From contig NZ_BIMD01000019.1 in the NCBI RefSeq assembly GCF_004000905.1, forward strand, positions 26,304 through 90,303: a DNA stretch of 64,000 bases. The letters run 5' to 3'. The position numbers were made by a program, and so were the translations under genes. Shown here piece after piece: positions 8,324 through 15,414 of the stretch (the first letter of the stretch is position 1; each line of letters opens with the position of its first letter). The stretch is from Paenibacillus humicus NBRC 102415 (GTDB taxonomy: Bacteria; Bacillota; Bacilli; Paenibacillales; Paenibacillaceae). Under the pieces are notes generated by a model, which saw only the letters and a program-made list of their open reading frames with translations, ran no database searches and was not told where the DNA came from.

Positions 8324-8400
8324 TCAAGGCATTCTTGCAGGTATCCGGGGCATGGAGCTTGAATGTAGTAGAGACGCAACGATAAAGGAGGAATCGCCCA

Positions 8401-8723
8401 TGCCGACGATTCAAATCGAGGGAAGAGAAGCTCTTCAGGCGAGCGAAGGCACGAAGCTCGTGCTCGCGCTGGAGGATAACGGGGTTGATATGCTTCACCG
8501 CTGCGGCGGCAACTCCCGATGCACCACCTGCGCCGTGGAAGTGCTGTCCGGAGACGCCCCGGAGATGGGAGAGGCGGAAGCAGCGACCCTGAGGAACAAA
8601 GGCATCGAGGACCCGGCCGTTCGGCTGTCCTGCCAGATCAGACTTGAGAACGACCTCGAGCTCCGGCTGATCAAGACGGCTTCTTCGACGGGATTGGAGC
8701 CCGGGCCGCGTCCCCAGGACTGA
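8401..8723 (+). CDS. [2Fe-2S] ferredoxin
   Basis: A 107-residue plant/vertebrate-type ferredoxin carrying one 2Fe-2S cluster for electron transfer in the cytosol. The ligands are visible as Cys35, Cys41 and Cys44 (CGGNSRCTTC, a C-x5-C-x2-C loop) and Cys78 (RLSCQI). The ATG at 8401 is chosen because AAAGGAGG lies 8 bases before it. The first 30 residues match the beta-grasp start (TIQIEGREALQASEGTKLV). The C-terminal GLEPGPRPQD tail is an extension. It stands alone between two terminators, so no redox partner can be named. Confidence 0.95.
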
Positions 8724-8767
8724 ACGGGGCCTCCGCATTGTTTTGTTGACCCATGAGTTCAGTCCAC

Positions 8768-8811
8768 AAAAAAGGCCAGGCAGAGTCCCCCGAGGACTCC
8801 GCCTGGCCTTT
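8768..8811. terminator. Bidirectional terminator between ferredoxin and ABC-F genes
   Basis: AAAGGCCAGGC pairs with GCCTGGCCTTT, with an inner GAGTCC/GGACTC extension, separating convergent transcripts. Confidence 0.85.
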
Positions 8812-8901
8812 ATGCGCTCGCCTGCCAGGGGCGGGCTTCTGCTGCAGCTCGTTCCTTGCCGCCCAAAATAGCGGACCGCCCTCGGAGCCTTCCGCCCCGC
8901 C

Positions 8902-10473
8902 TCACAGATTCTGCATCGTCACCCCGGCCTCCGGATCGAAGGCCAGCATCTTCGTGCCGATCTTGTCGATGAAGAAGCGGTCATGGCTGACCGTCACGAC
9001 GGCGCCTGGGAAATGAATCAGCGCCTGCTCCATGACCTGGATGCTCGTCAGATCGAGATGGTTCGTCGGCTCGTCCAGGATGATGACGGCGGCGCCGGAC
9101 AGAAGGCACTTGGCCAGCGCTACCCTCGCCTTCTGTCCGCCGGACAGATTGCCGATCGCCTTGCTGAGATCCGCCTCCGAGAACTGGAGCATCGACAGGA
9201 ACTTGTTCACCTTCTTGCGCGGCGCGTCCAGCCCGAGCCCATACGTGTTCACGGCATGGCTGACGGTATCCTTCGGATCGAGCTCCTCCCACATGCGGTT
9301 GAAGTAGGCGTACCCGACGCCCTTCTCCCAGCTCACCTCGCCTTTCTCCGGCTTCTCCTGCCCCGTAAGCGCCTTGATGAGCGTCGACTTGCCGCTTCCG
9401 TTCGGACCCGTAATGACCAGACGGTCTTCCTTCTGGATATCGAAGCTGACGTTCTCGAAGATGATCCGGCCGTCATAGGCTTGTCCGATTCCTTTGACCT
9501 CCGCAAGCTTGTCGGGGAACCGGAGCCTTTCGTAAATGTCGGTAATGAGCACATTGACGGGATGAGGCTCGATCCGCTTCCTGCTGTCGGCCAGCTTGCG
9601 CGACAGCCGGTCCTTGGCCGACTTGCGCTCCGCCCGGCTGTCGATCGCTTCCGACTCCATGAGCAGGAGCTCCTCCTCCCACTCGAACTGGCGGTCAAGC
9701 TCCTTCTTGCGCATTTTCTTCTTGCGGACGTAGTCGGTGTAGTTTCCTTCATACTCCTGGAAATGATAATTCTCGATCTCGATCGTCCGCGTGACGACCT
9801 TGTCGATGAACTGCCGGTCATGGGAGATCAGAATCATGGCGCCGCCAAACCGGTACAGCCACTGCTCCAGCCAGGCGATTCCCTCGATGTCCAGGTAGTT
9901 GGTCGGCTCGTCGAGCAGGACGACATCGGGCTGCTCCACGAGCAGCTTGGCGAGAGCGGCGCGGTTGCGCCAGCCTCCCGACAGCTCGTCCACCGGCTGA
10001 TGGCGCGAGCGGTCGTTGAACCCGAGCTTCGTCAGCACCGTGTTGATCTCCACGGACACGTTCCAGCCGTCCAGGTGCTCCATCTGCTCGAACAGCTCCG
10101 CCTGCCTCGTCAGCAGCCGGTCCATCTCGCCGTCATCCGTGACGGTGCCCAGCTTCTCCGCCACCTCCTGCAGCTCCCGCTCGATCAGGGCCACCTGCTC
10201 GAAGCACAGCTCCAGCTCCTGCTGGACGGACAGGCTGCCGCTCATCTCCGAAAATTGGGAGAAGTAGCCGATCCGCGCCTTCGGATCGACCTCCACCTTG
10301 CCCGATGTCGGCTCATCCTTGCCCATGATCAGCTTGAACAGCGTCGACTTGCCGGCGCCGTTGCGCCCGATGACGGCGACGCGCTCGCCCTGGCTCACGC
10401 GAAAATAAATTTCGCGGAATATAAGAGCATCCTCGTATTTCTTCGTGACATTTTCAAGCCGTATGACGCTCAT
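8902..10473 (-). CDS. ABC-F family ATP-binding protein
   Basis: A 523-residue soluble protein with two ABC ATPase domains and no membrane segment, the ABC-F layout of ribosome-associated factors (EttA, Uup, and antibiotic-resistance ARE proteins). Domain 1 has Walker A GRNGAGKST (about residues 37-45), signature LSGGWRNRAALAK and Walker B VVLLDEPTNYLD. The interdomain linker (about 245-320) is highly charged, with KKKMRKKELDRQFEWEEE, as expected for the P-site tRNA interaction motif. Domain 2 has GPNGSGKST, LSGGQKARVALAK and VIILDEPTNHLD. It most likely acts as a translation factor that resolves stalled ribosomes; resistance activity cannot be judged. Start at ATG 10473 after GAGGGGAAG. Confidence 0.95.
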   Translation of the reverse strand: MSVIRLENVTKKYEDALIFREIYFRVSQGERVAVIGRNGAGKSTLFKLIMGKDEPTSGKVEVDPKARIGYFSQFSEMSGSLSVQQELELCFEQVALIERELQEVAEKLGTVTDDGEMDRLLTRQAELFEQMEHLDGWNVSVEINTVLTKLGFNDRSRHQPVDELSGGWRNRAALAKLLVEQPDVVLLDEPTNYLDIEGIAWLEQWLYRFGGAMILISHDRQFIDKVVTRTIEIENYHFQEYEGNYTDYVRKKKMRKKELDRQFEWEEELLLMESEAIDSRAERKSAKDRLSRKLADSRKRIEPHPVNVLITDIYERLRFPDKLAEVKGIGQAYDGRIIFENVSFDIQKEDRLVITGPNGSGKSTLIKALTGQEKPEKGEVSWEKGVGYAYFNRMWEELDPKDTVSHAVNTYGLGLDAPRKKVNKFLSMLQFSEADLSKAIGNLSGGQKARVALAKCLLSGAAVIILDEPTNHLDLTSIQVMEQALIHFPGAVVTVSHDRFFIDKIGTKMLAFDPEAGVTMQNL

Positions 10474-10573
10474 CTCTTCCCCTCTTTCCCATTCCCCCGA
10501 CTAGAGACTCTCCCTTCATTCTACCAGCAATGGCGGCGAAGGCGAGAATATTCCCGAGCGGCCGCCGCGATGA

Positions 10574-10604
10574 GGAAAAAAAAGGACCGGACGCCGCTGT
10601 GGGG
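10574..10604 (-). terminator. Terminator of the terC-like gene
   Basis: On the minus strand GGCCGGAC pairs with GTCCGGTCC and is followed by eight T residues, 33 bp after the stop. Confidence 0.8.
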
Positions 10605-10636
10605 GTCCGGCCTTGCCTCTCGGAATGAATGTCGCG

Positions 10637-11431
10637 TTACATCGAGCTTCCCGTCTCCGCTTGCCGTTCCGTCTTGGCCTTGCCGGACAAGAACCAGCCG
10701 CAGGCCGCGATCAGCACAAGCACGATATAGAACGTCAGCTTCCAGGCTGTCGATTCGGCAAAGTCATGCGGGATGACATGCAGCGCGGGATGCGCCAGCG
10801 TGTGCACCGCCAGCTTGACGCCCACCCAGCCGACGATGACAAAGGCGGCGACTTCGAGCGACGGCCTGCTCTCCAGCAGCTTGACGAACCAGTTGGCAGC
10901 GAAGCGCATGATCAGGAGGCCGATGAAGCCGCCCAGGAAGATGACGGCGAAGTGGCCGCCGTCCATGCCGCCGATCTTCGGCAGATTCGTCGCCGGCAGC
11001 GCCACGGCCAGCGCCACGGCAGCCAGGATGGAGTCGACGGCGAAGGCGATATCCGCCAGCTCCACCTTGATGACCGTCGGCCAGAACCCGGCTTTCTTGG
11101 GCTTGGCTCCGGTATGCGGCTCTGCGTTCCGCTCGCCTTTTTTGACCATGACTTTACGGAAAATATGATTGAGGGCAATGAACAGAAGGTACAACGCTCC
11201 TATCGCCTGCACCTGCCATACGTCCACGAGGAACGAGATGACGAACAGGGACGCGAAGCGGAACACGAACGCTCCGGCGAGGCCGTAGAAGAGAGCTTTC
11301 TTGCGTTCCTTCTCCGGCAGATGCTTCACCATGATCGCCAGCACGAGCGCATTGTCGGCCGCCAGCAGTCCTTCCAGGGCAATGAGGACGAGCAGCACCC
11401 ATCCATATTCCATCAATAAAGCGAAATCCAT
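10637..11431 (-). CDS. TerC-family membrane protein (YkoY-like), metal exporter
   Basis: A 264-residue TerC/Alx-type membrane protein. The start at ATG 11431 is chosen because GGAGGAGG lies 6 bases upstream and the protein then begins MDFALLMEYGWVLL; the open frame upstream overlaps the riboswitch expression platform. About seven hydrophobic helices are visible, with the family's acidic intramembrane motifs LEGLLAADNALVLA (about 19-32) and VELADIAFAVDSILAAVA. TerC proteins of this branch export Mn2+ and help metallate secreted enzymes. A yybP-ykoY riboswitch directly upstream supports manganese-induced expression. Monocistronic. Confidence 0.95.
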   Translation of the reverse strand: MDFALLMEYGWVLLVLIALEGLLAADNALVLAIMVKHLPEKERKKALFYGLAGAFVFRFASLFVISFLVDVWQVQAIGALYLLFIALNHIFRKVMVKKGERNAEPHTGAKPKKAGFWPTVIKVELADIAFAVDSILAAVALAVALPATNLPKIGGMDGGHFAVIFLGGFIGLLIMRFAANWFVKLLESRPSLEVAAFVIVGWVGVKLAVHTLAHPALHVIPHDFAESTAWKLTFYIVLVLIAACGWFLSGKAKTERQAETGSSM

Positions 11432-11464
11432 CTTCTTCCTCCTCCAGATGAGCGGGCCGAACGC

Positions 11465-11516
11465 AAAAAGACCCTTGTCTCCCGAGGACATGAAAGCCTC
11501 GGATGCACAAAGGTCT
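11465..11516 (-). terminator. Riboswitch-controlled terminator upstream of the terC-like gene
   Basis: On the minus strand AGACCTTTGT pairs with ACAAGGGTCT, followed by TTTTT. The 5' arm overlaps the conserved 3' end of the aptamer (AGCGAGACC), so ligand binding and terminator formation compete, the usual expression platform of this class. Confidence 0.85.
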
Positions 11517-11612
11517 CGCTAACAATGCGGTTCGGCATTGCCAGTAAAGCCGGAGAGCGGGCTCTCGTATTGACGACTTTACTGTGGCAGCTACTCCCCT
11601 TCGGAGTCCGGT
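11507..11612 (-). promoter_or_regulatory. yybP-ykoY manganese riboswitch aptamer
   Basis: Minus-strand RNA contains the class hallmarks in order: AAGGGGAGTAGC, a GTCGTCAATACG segment, a stem CCGGCTTTACTGGCAATGCC, CCGAACCG, and AGCGAGACCTTTGTGC. Together with the terC-like gene downstream this is the canonical arrangement in which Mn2+ turns on an exporter. Boundaries are approximate. Confidence 0.92.
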
Positions 11613-11844
11613 TATCTTTTGCGTGTTCGAACAGCTTTTAATGATTGGTCTGTTGTAGTACGGGGATGGGCCCGGATGGTTTCTTTTTTATTCGGAAAAT
11701 GTCACGGGCCCGGCAAGGCTCGGATCCGCCATCGCCGGAGCAAGCCGAATGGCTGACCGAATGCCGGATTTCCTGTCTGCCCGTAACCTCGCCATAGGCA
11801 TCTGCATAGGATAACCCAGGTTTAATCAAAGGAGGGTCATCCTC

Positions 11845-12168
11845 ATGAGCTCATCCTATTCCCACACGGAAGCGGCGGCGGCGCCGTTCTACAAATGCGA
11901 AGCCCACGTCGACCATACGCTGCGTTCGGTCAAGAGCCATCTGCATCAGCTCTGCTCGCAGCATGCGAATCGGCTCGTCAAGGTGGAGACGATCGACGGA
12001 GACGTCTTTGAAGGCTACATCGTCCATTGCCACAAGAGCATCCTTTGCATCCGTCTCTCCAATGAAGGCTGCAGCCGCGCCTTCCTGCCGGGACCGGTCA
12101 ACCCGTACTACAACAATGTGATTCTGCCGCTTGTGCTGTTCGATCTGCTCGCCATCACCTTGCTGTAG
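11845..12168 (+). CDS. Small Lsm/SH3-like hypothetical protein
   Basis: A 107-residue protein with an excellent start (AAAGGAGG before ATG 11845). After a low-complexity N-terminus ([18 protein letters not shown]) come a helix ([14 protein letters not shown]) and a strand pattern [30 protein letters not shown], which resembles Lsm/Hfq-type SH3-like barrels (strand, turn with DG, strand). The C-terminus ends in [22 protein letters not shown]. No membrane segment is certain. It is followed after 38 bp by a Pro/Gly-repeat gene with its own ribosome binding site, and one terminator serves both, so the pair is an operon. Function unknown; a spore or surface role is a guess. Confidence 0.8.
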   Translation: MSSSYSHTEAAAAPFYKCEAHVDHTLRSVKSHLHQLCSQHANRLVKVETIDGDVFEGYIVHCHKSILCIRLSNEGCSRAFLPGPVNPYYNNVILPLVLFDLLAITLL

Positions 12169-12206
12169 CCTCATGCTGTCGGCATCGTCAGAAAGGAGTT
12201 TTGACC

Positions 12207-12602
12207 ATGGGTTTCATGCTTCCTACGCCCCCGGGATTTCCGGGCGGTTTCCCCGGAGGTGCGCCGGGCGGGTTTCCGGGCGGTTCGCCGGGAGGTTTCC
12301 CGGGGGGATTCCCGGGCGGTACGCCGGGCGGTGTTCCCGGGGCGGGCGGAGCTCAGCCTCCCTCTTCGCCTCCGCCTCAAGGAGTGCCGCAAAAGCCGCT
12401 TGCTTCGGCCTTCGCCGTTGATCCCGGCGCCATCTCGGGCTGCTCCTTCCGCTTCACGTACATCTGGCCCCGGTTCGGGCCCGGCTTCTGGTTCTACCCC
12501 GTTTTTGTCGGCCGCACATCCGTCGCAGGCTTCCGCTGGACCGGGTTCAGCTGGGCGTTCTCCGGCCTGGATTTGCAGAGCGTCGAGTCCTTCACCTGTT
12601 AA
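12207..12602 (+). CDS. FPGG/PGG-repeat protein
   Basis: A 131-residue protein. GAAAGGAG lies 8 bases before ATG 12207, preferred over a TTG at 12201. Residues about 5-46 are a run of PGG-type repeats ([12 protein letters not shown] and variants), then a Pro-rich link, then a C-terminal aromatic domain with [18 protein letters not shown] and [16 protein letters not shown]. The repeat has the Gly/Pro character of collagen-like or adhesive spore and exosporium proteins but not a strict Gly-X-Y register. The C-terminal domain is not a family I can name; its length and Trp/Arg content suggest a small beta barrel. Cotranscribed with the gene at 11845-12168. Confidence 0.85.
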   Translation: MGFMLPTPPGFPGGFPGGAPGGFPGGSPGGFPGGFPGGTPGGVPGAGGAQPPSSPPPQGVPQKPLASAFAVDPGAISGCSFRFTYIWPRFGPGFWFYPVFVGRTSVAGFRWTGFSWAFSGLDLQSVESFTC

Positions 12603-12611
12603 TGAGGAAGA

Positions 12612-12650
12612 AAAAAAGGACTGCCGAGCGAAACTCGGCAGTCCTTTTTT
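12612..12650. terminator. Bidirectional terminator
   Basis: AAAAAAAGGACTGCCGAG and its complement CTCGGCAGTCCTTTTTT form a strong hairpin that serves both the small-gene operon and convergent folD. Confidence 0.92.
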
Positions 12651-12656
12651 CCATTC

Positions 12657-13514
12657 CTACAGCTTGCCCTCAACGGTCGATTTCTCCGCCGCATCCACCG
12701 TATGCTTGAGCAGCATCGCAATCGTAACCGGACCTACGCCCGCGGGAACCGGGGTAATCGCGCTCGCCTTGACGGCGCAGGCCTCGTAGTCGGCATCGCC
12801 GACATTCCCTTCGTTGTAGCCGGCATCGAGAATGACGGCGCCTGCCTTGATCCATTCTCCCTGAATGAACTTCGGCTTGCCGACGGCCGCCACGACGATA
12901 TCTCCAAGCGCTACGATCTCGTTCAGCCGCTGCGTCTTGGAATGGCAGACGGTCACGGTCGCGTTGCGGTTCAGGAGCATGAGCGACACCGGCTTGCCAA
13001 GAATCGGGCTGCGTCCGACGACGACGGCATGCCTGCCCTCGATCGGAAGGCCGTAATAGTCGAGAATGGCGACGACAGCGGCAGGCGTGCAGGATGGGTA
13101 GGCTGCGTAGCCGAAGGCGTTTTGCGCAAAGCCGAGCGCCGTGACCCCGTCCACATCCTTGGCGATCGCGATGGCCTCGAACGCCTCTCTCTCGTCGATC
13201 TGCTCCGGTACGGGATGCTGCAGCAGGATGCCATGAACGGCAGGATCCTCGTTCAGTCCGCGGATTACGTCCACCAGCTCGCCTGTCGTCGTTCCCGAAT
13301 CGAGATGGATCCTCTTGGACTCCATGCCGAGCTTGCGGCAGGCATTGCCTTTCATGCGGACGTACGTCTCCGAAGCCGGATCATCCCCCACCAGAATCGT
13401 AACCAGGCACGGCACGACTCCCTTTGCGGCAAGCGCCTCGACTCTTCTGGCCAACTGCTCCTTGATTTCCCCGGCCACTCGGGCCCCATCCAATATCAGC
13501 GTTTGCTCCGGCAT
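12657..13514 (-). CDS. folD: Bifunctional methylene-THF dehydrogenase / methenyl-THF cyclohydrolase
   Basis: A 285-residue cytosolic enzyme that interconverts 5,10-methylene-, methenyl- and 10-formyl-tetrahydrofolate for purine and formyl-Met synthesis. The start at ATG 13514 follows AAGGAGAG; the frame continues upstream through the riboswitch but that part is not coding. Hallmarks: the catalytic Tyr/Lys region SETYVRMKGNACRKLGM (about residues 49-65), HGILLQHPVPEQID, KDVDGVTALGF, PCTP-like SCTPAAVV, the NADP loop VVVGRSPILGKPVSLMLLN (about 162-180), and the C-terminal TPVPAGVGPVTIAMLLKHT. A ZTP riboswitch and terminator precede it, consistent with control by one-carbon status. Confidence 0.98.
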   Translation of the reverse strand: MPEQTLILDGARVAGEIKEQLARRVEALAAKGVVPCLVTILVGDDPASETYVRMKGNACRKLGMESKRIHLDSGTTTGELVDVIRGLNEDPAVHGILLQHPVPEQIDEREAFEAIAIAKDVDGVTALGFAQNAFGYAAYPSCTPAAVVAILDYYGLPIEGRHAVVVGRSPILGKPVSLMLLNRNATVTVCHSKTQRLNEIVALGDIVVAAVGKPKFIQGEWIKAGAVILDAGYNEGNVGDADYEACAVKASAITPVPAGVGPVTIAMLLKHTVDAAEKSTVEGKL

Positions 13515-13544
13515 TTCTGCAGCTCTCCTTTTTTTTGTCCGCTT

Positions 13545-13583
13545 AAAAACGCAAAGAGGCAAGGGGTATCCCCCCTTACCTCT
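13545..13583 (-). terminator. ZTP-riboswitch expression-platform terminator
   Basis: On the minus strand AGAGGTAAGGGG pairs with CCCCTTGCCTCT (one mismatch) and is followed by TTGCGTTTTT. Its 5' arm starts directly at the end of the aptamer, so aptamer folding can block it. Confidence 0.88.
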
Positions 13584-13657
13584 GCCCAGGCGTACGGCTG
13601 CTGTATCCATGCGCTCCCTCATGGTTGGACCCATGCTCCGCCAGTCACGCACAGTCG
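13580..13657 (-). promoter_or_regulatory. ZTP (pfl) riboswitch aptamer upstream of folD
   Basis: Minus-strand RNA carries GCGTGACTGGCGGA, a short hairpin (CATGGGTCCAACCATG), GGGAGCGCATGG, and CCGTACGCCTGGGCAGA. These are the conserved blocks of the pfl motif, including the CUGGCG/CGCCUGG pseudoknot pairing and the invariant CCUGGGCA. Position upstream of folD fits the known use of ZTP/ZMP sensing to raise one-carbon folate genes. Confidence 0.93.
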
Positions 13658-13819
13658 GAATTTACTTTTGATGATACTGAAATCAGGAAGGATTGTAAAT
13701 GCATTTTCTGCGGCCGGCCGGATCGGCACCCCCATTCAAGCTTCATTACAGGTAGCGGCTCTAAGATAACGGCAACAACCCCTTGAAGGAGTGATCGGCC
13801 ATGTTCTTCCGGCGCAAAA

Positions 13820-13927
13820 GATGACGACCAGACGATAAGCATCCGGAAAGTCCAGACCGGCTCAGGCTCCGATGCCGTCACTTACTTCGTCGCCGACGTG
13901 AAATTACGGGCACCGCGAACGTCCTGA
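13820..13927 (+). pseudogene. Remnant of a phosphodiester glycosidase (NAGPA) domain
   Basis: A short open stretch encodes DDDQTISIRKVQTGSGSDAV followed by TYFVADVKL, then runs out of frame to TGA 13925-13927. This resembles the first strands of NAGPA-domain exopolysaccharide proteins, which contain I-x-KVQTGSG-x(5)-YFVADV. No start or remainder of the enzyme is present. It abuts and overlaps the GtrA remnant, suggesting that a deletion fused two decayed genes. Confidence 0.55.
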
Positions 13928-14139
13928 CCGCCCTGGCCAACCGCATGGTTTTCACTCACGGCAAAAAGCCGCGAACAAAATCGCTGCCCCGGTACTTCTC
14001 GCTCGTCCTGCTGAACTACGGCATGATGCTCCTGTTCCACTCCGGCATCGGCATTCCGCTCGTCGCCGCCAAGCTGATGACGGAAGCTTCCTTGTTCCTG
14101 ATCAGCTATCGGGCGCAGCGAAGATTTGTGTATGACTGA
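13900..14139 (+). pseudogene. C-terminal remnant of a GtrA-like membrane protein
   Basis: An open frame from about 13900 to the TGA at 14137-14139 encodes the second half of a GtrA-type four-helix flippase: VLTALANRMVFTHGKK, then YFSLVLLNYGMMLLF, a third hydrophobic stretch, and the closing SYRAQRRFVYD. The N-terminal helices are missing. The only ATG (13945) is internal and has no ribosome binding site. GtrA proteins move lipid-linked sugars, often next to glycosyltransferases, and a NAGPA fragment just upstream fits a lost polysaccharide locus. Confidence 0.6.
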
Positions 14140-14277
14140 ATGGTAGAAATCGCCCCAAATGTGACGAAACAGTGAAATATGCAAAAATGAACTTTATATT
14201 ATAACATAAATTTACAATAAAGTCAAGTGTTGTTTCTTCACTCCCCCCAATGATACAACGGAATCGAGGTGATGATC

Positions 14278-15192
14278 ATGGAATCAAAAAGCTTGACCGC
14301 ACTTGTCAGCGCGTTCTCGCGCGCCTACCACGCCGAGCACAATCCGGTCAAAATCTTCGACGACCGGATCGCCAGGCAGCTGCTGACCGATGAAGAGTAC
14401 GACAGCATCTCCGCCAACATGTCGCGGGCGATCGCGTTTTTCCAGCCCGGGTTCTCGGGGACGCAGGAGCAGGCCCTCCGCCAGGTTGTCGACCGTCAGC
14501 TTTCGCCCACTCCGCTCGGCCGGGCGGCATTTGCCGAGCGGGCGCTGGCTGCGGCCGCCGCGCTTGGAGCCAGGCAGTACCTGATCTTCGCCGCAGGCTA
14601 CGATACGTTCGCCTATCGCCAGCCGGAATGGGCCTCCCAGCTCGACATCTTCGAGATCGACCATCCCGTTACCGCCGCCGACAAACAGGCCCGCTTATCC
14701 GGCATGCGCATGGATCCGCCTCCCAATCTTTATTTCATCTCCGCCGACCTTCGCGAGCCGGACTGGCAGAGGCATGTGCTGGCCAGCCCCGGGTTCAATC
14801 CCGATCGGGTCAGCTTCTGCAGCCTGCTCGGCATCAGCTATTACCTCGCCAAAGAGGAATTCCGGCAGCTGTTGTCCGGCATCGTTTCCCTGCTTCCGGC
14901 CGGCAGCGGCATCGTCTTCGATTATCCGGATGAGCAGACCTTCACTCCTCAGGCAGGCGAGCGGGCGCAGAAGCAGCTCATGATGGTCGCGCGTGCGGGC
15001 GAGCCGATGCAGGCAGGCTACTCCTGCTCCGAGCTGGAGCGGATGCTCGAAGAGATGGACTTGCGGATTGATCAGCATCTGAATCCGGAGGAAATTACCA
15101 AGCTGCTGTTTCACGCCTATAATGAGAGCCAGCCCGAGCACCCGATCGAGGCCTTCGATCATGTGAACTATTGCTTGGCGGTCAAAAGGTAG
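14278..15192 (+). CDS. Class I SAM-dependent methyltransferase, PPM/TcmP family
   Basis: A 304-residue cytosolic methyltransferase of the leucine-carboxyl-methyltransferase-like (PPM/TcmP, polyketide-type) family. ATG 14278 is preferred because GAGG lies 8 bases upstream; GTG 14269 and ATG 14272 are in frame. Motifs: ARQYLIFAAGYDTFAYR (SAM loop, about residues 97-113), LDIFEIDHPVTAADKQ (acidic ribose-binding residue, then the family's DHP), SFCSLLGISYYL and IVFDYPDEQTF. Relatives methylate carboxylates of small molecules or proteins; the substrate here is unknown. It stands alone and is followed by a weak hairpin. Confidence 0.9.
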   Translation: MESKSLTALVSAFSRAYHAEHNPVKIFDDRIARQLLTDEEYDSISANMSRAIAFFQPGFSGTQEQALRQVVDRQLSPTPLGRAAFAERALAAAAALGARQYLIFAAGYDTFAYRQPEWASQLDIFEIDHPVTAADKQARLSGMRMDPPPNLYFISADLREPDWQRHVLASPGFNPDRVSFCSLLGISYYLAKEEFRQLLSGIVSLLPAGSGIVFDYPDEQTFTPQAGERAQKQLMMVARAGEPMQAGYSCSELERMLEEMDLRIDQHLNPEEITKLLFHAYNESQPEHPIEAFDHVNYCLAVKR

Positions 15193-15262
15193 CCGGAAGA
15201 GAGCCCGTCTCTATCCTGCCCTTCCTTGTGCCCGGGAACAACCGGCATTCATGCCCTGCTTT

Positions 15263-15302
15263 GAAACCGCCTGCCCGCTGCCGTCTTCAGGCTGGCGGTT
15301 TC
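15263..15302 (+). terminator. Hairpin after the methyltransferase gene
   Basis: GAAACCGCC pairs with GGCGGTTTC across a 22-base loop, 70 bp after the stop. A short T-rich run follows. Weak terminator. Confidence 0.5.
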
Positions 15303-15414
15303 TATCTTCGCGCAATCGCATTCCACTGGGCTTGCGGTCTACCGATTCTCTCCTTTGCCGCCGATAACGAGGTGAAGGGCATGAGATGAAGTAGAGAGAA
15401 GAGGGTGGGAACAA

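Noticed and set aside
12210..12345. Tandem GGTTTCCCGGGCGG-like DNA repeats as a CRISPR array
   Set aside because: The repeats are 9-12 bases, continuous, without unique spacers, and encode in-frame PGG repeats of a protein.
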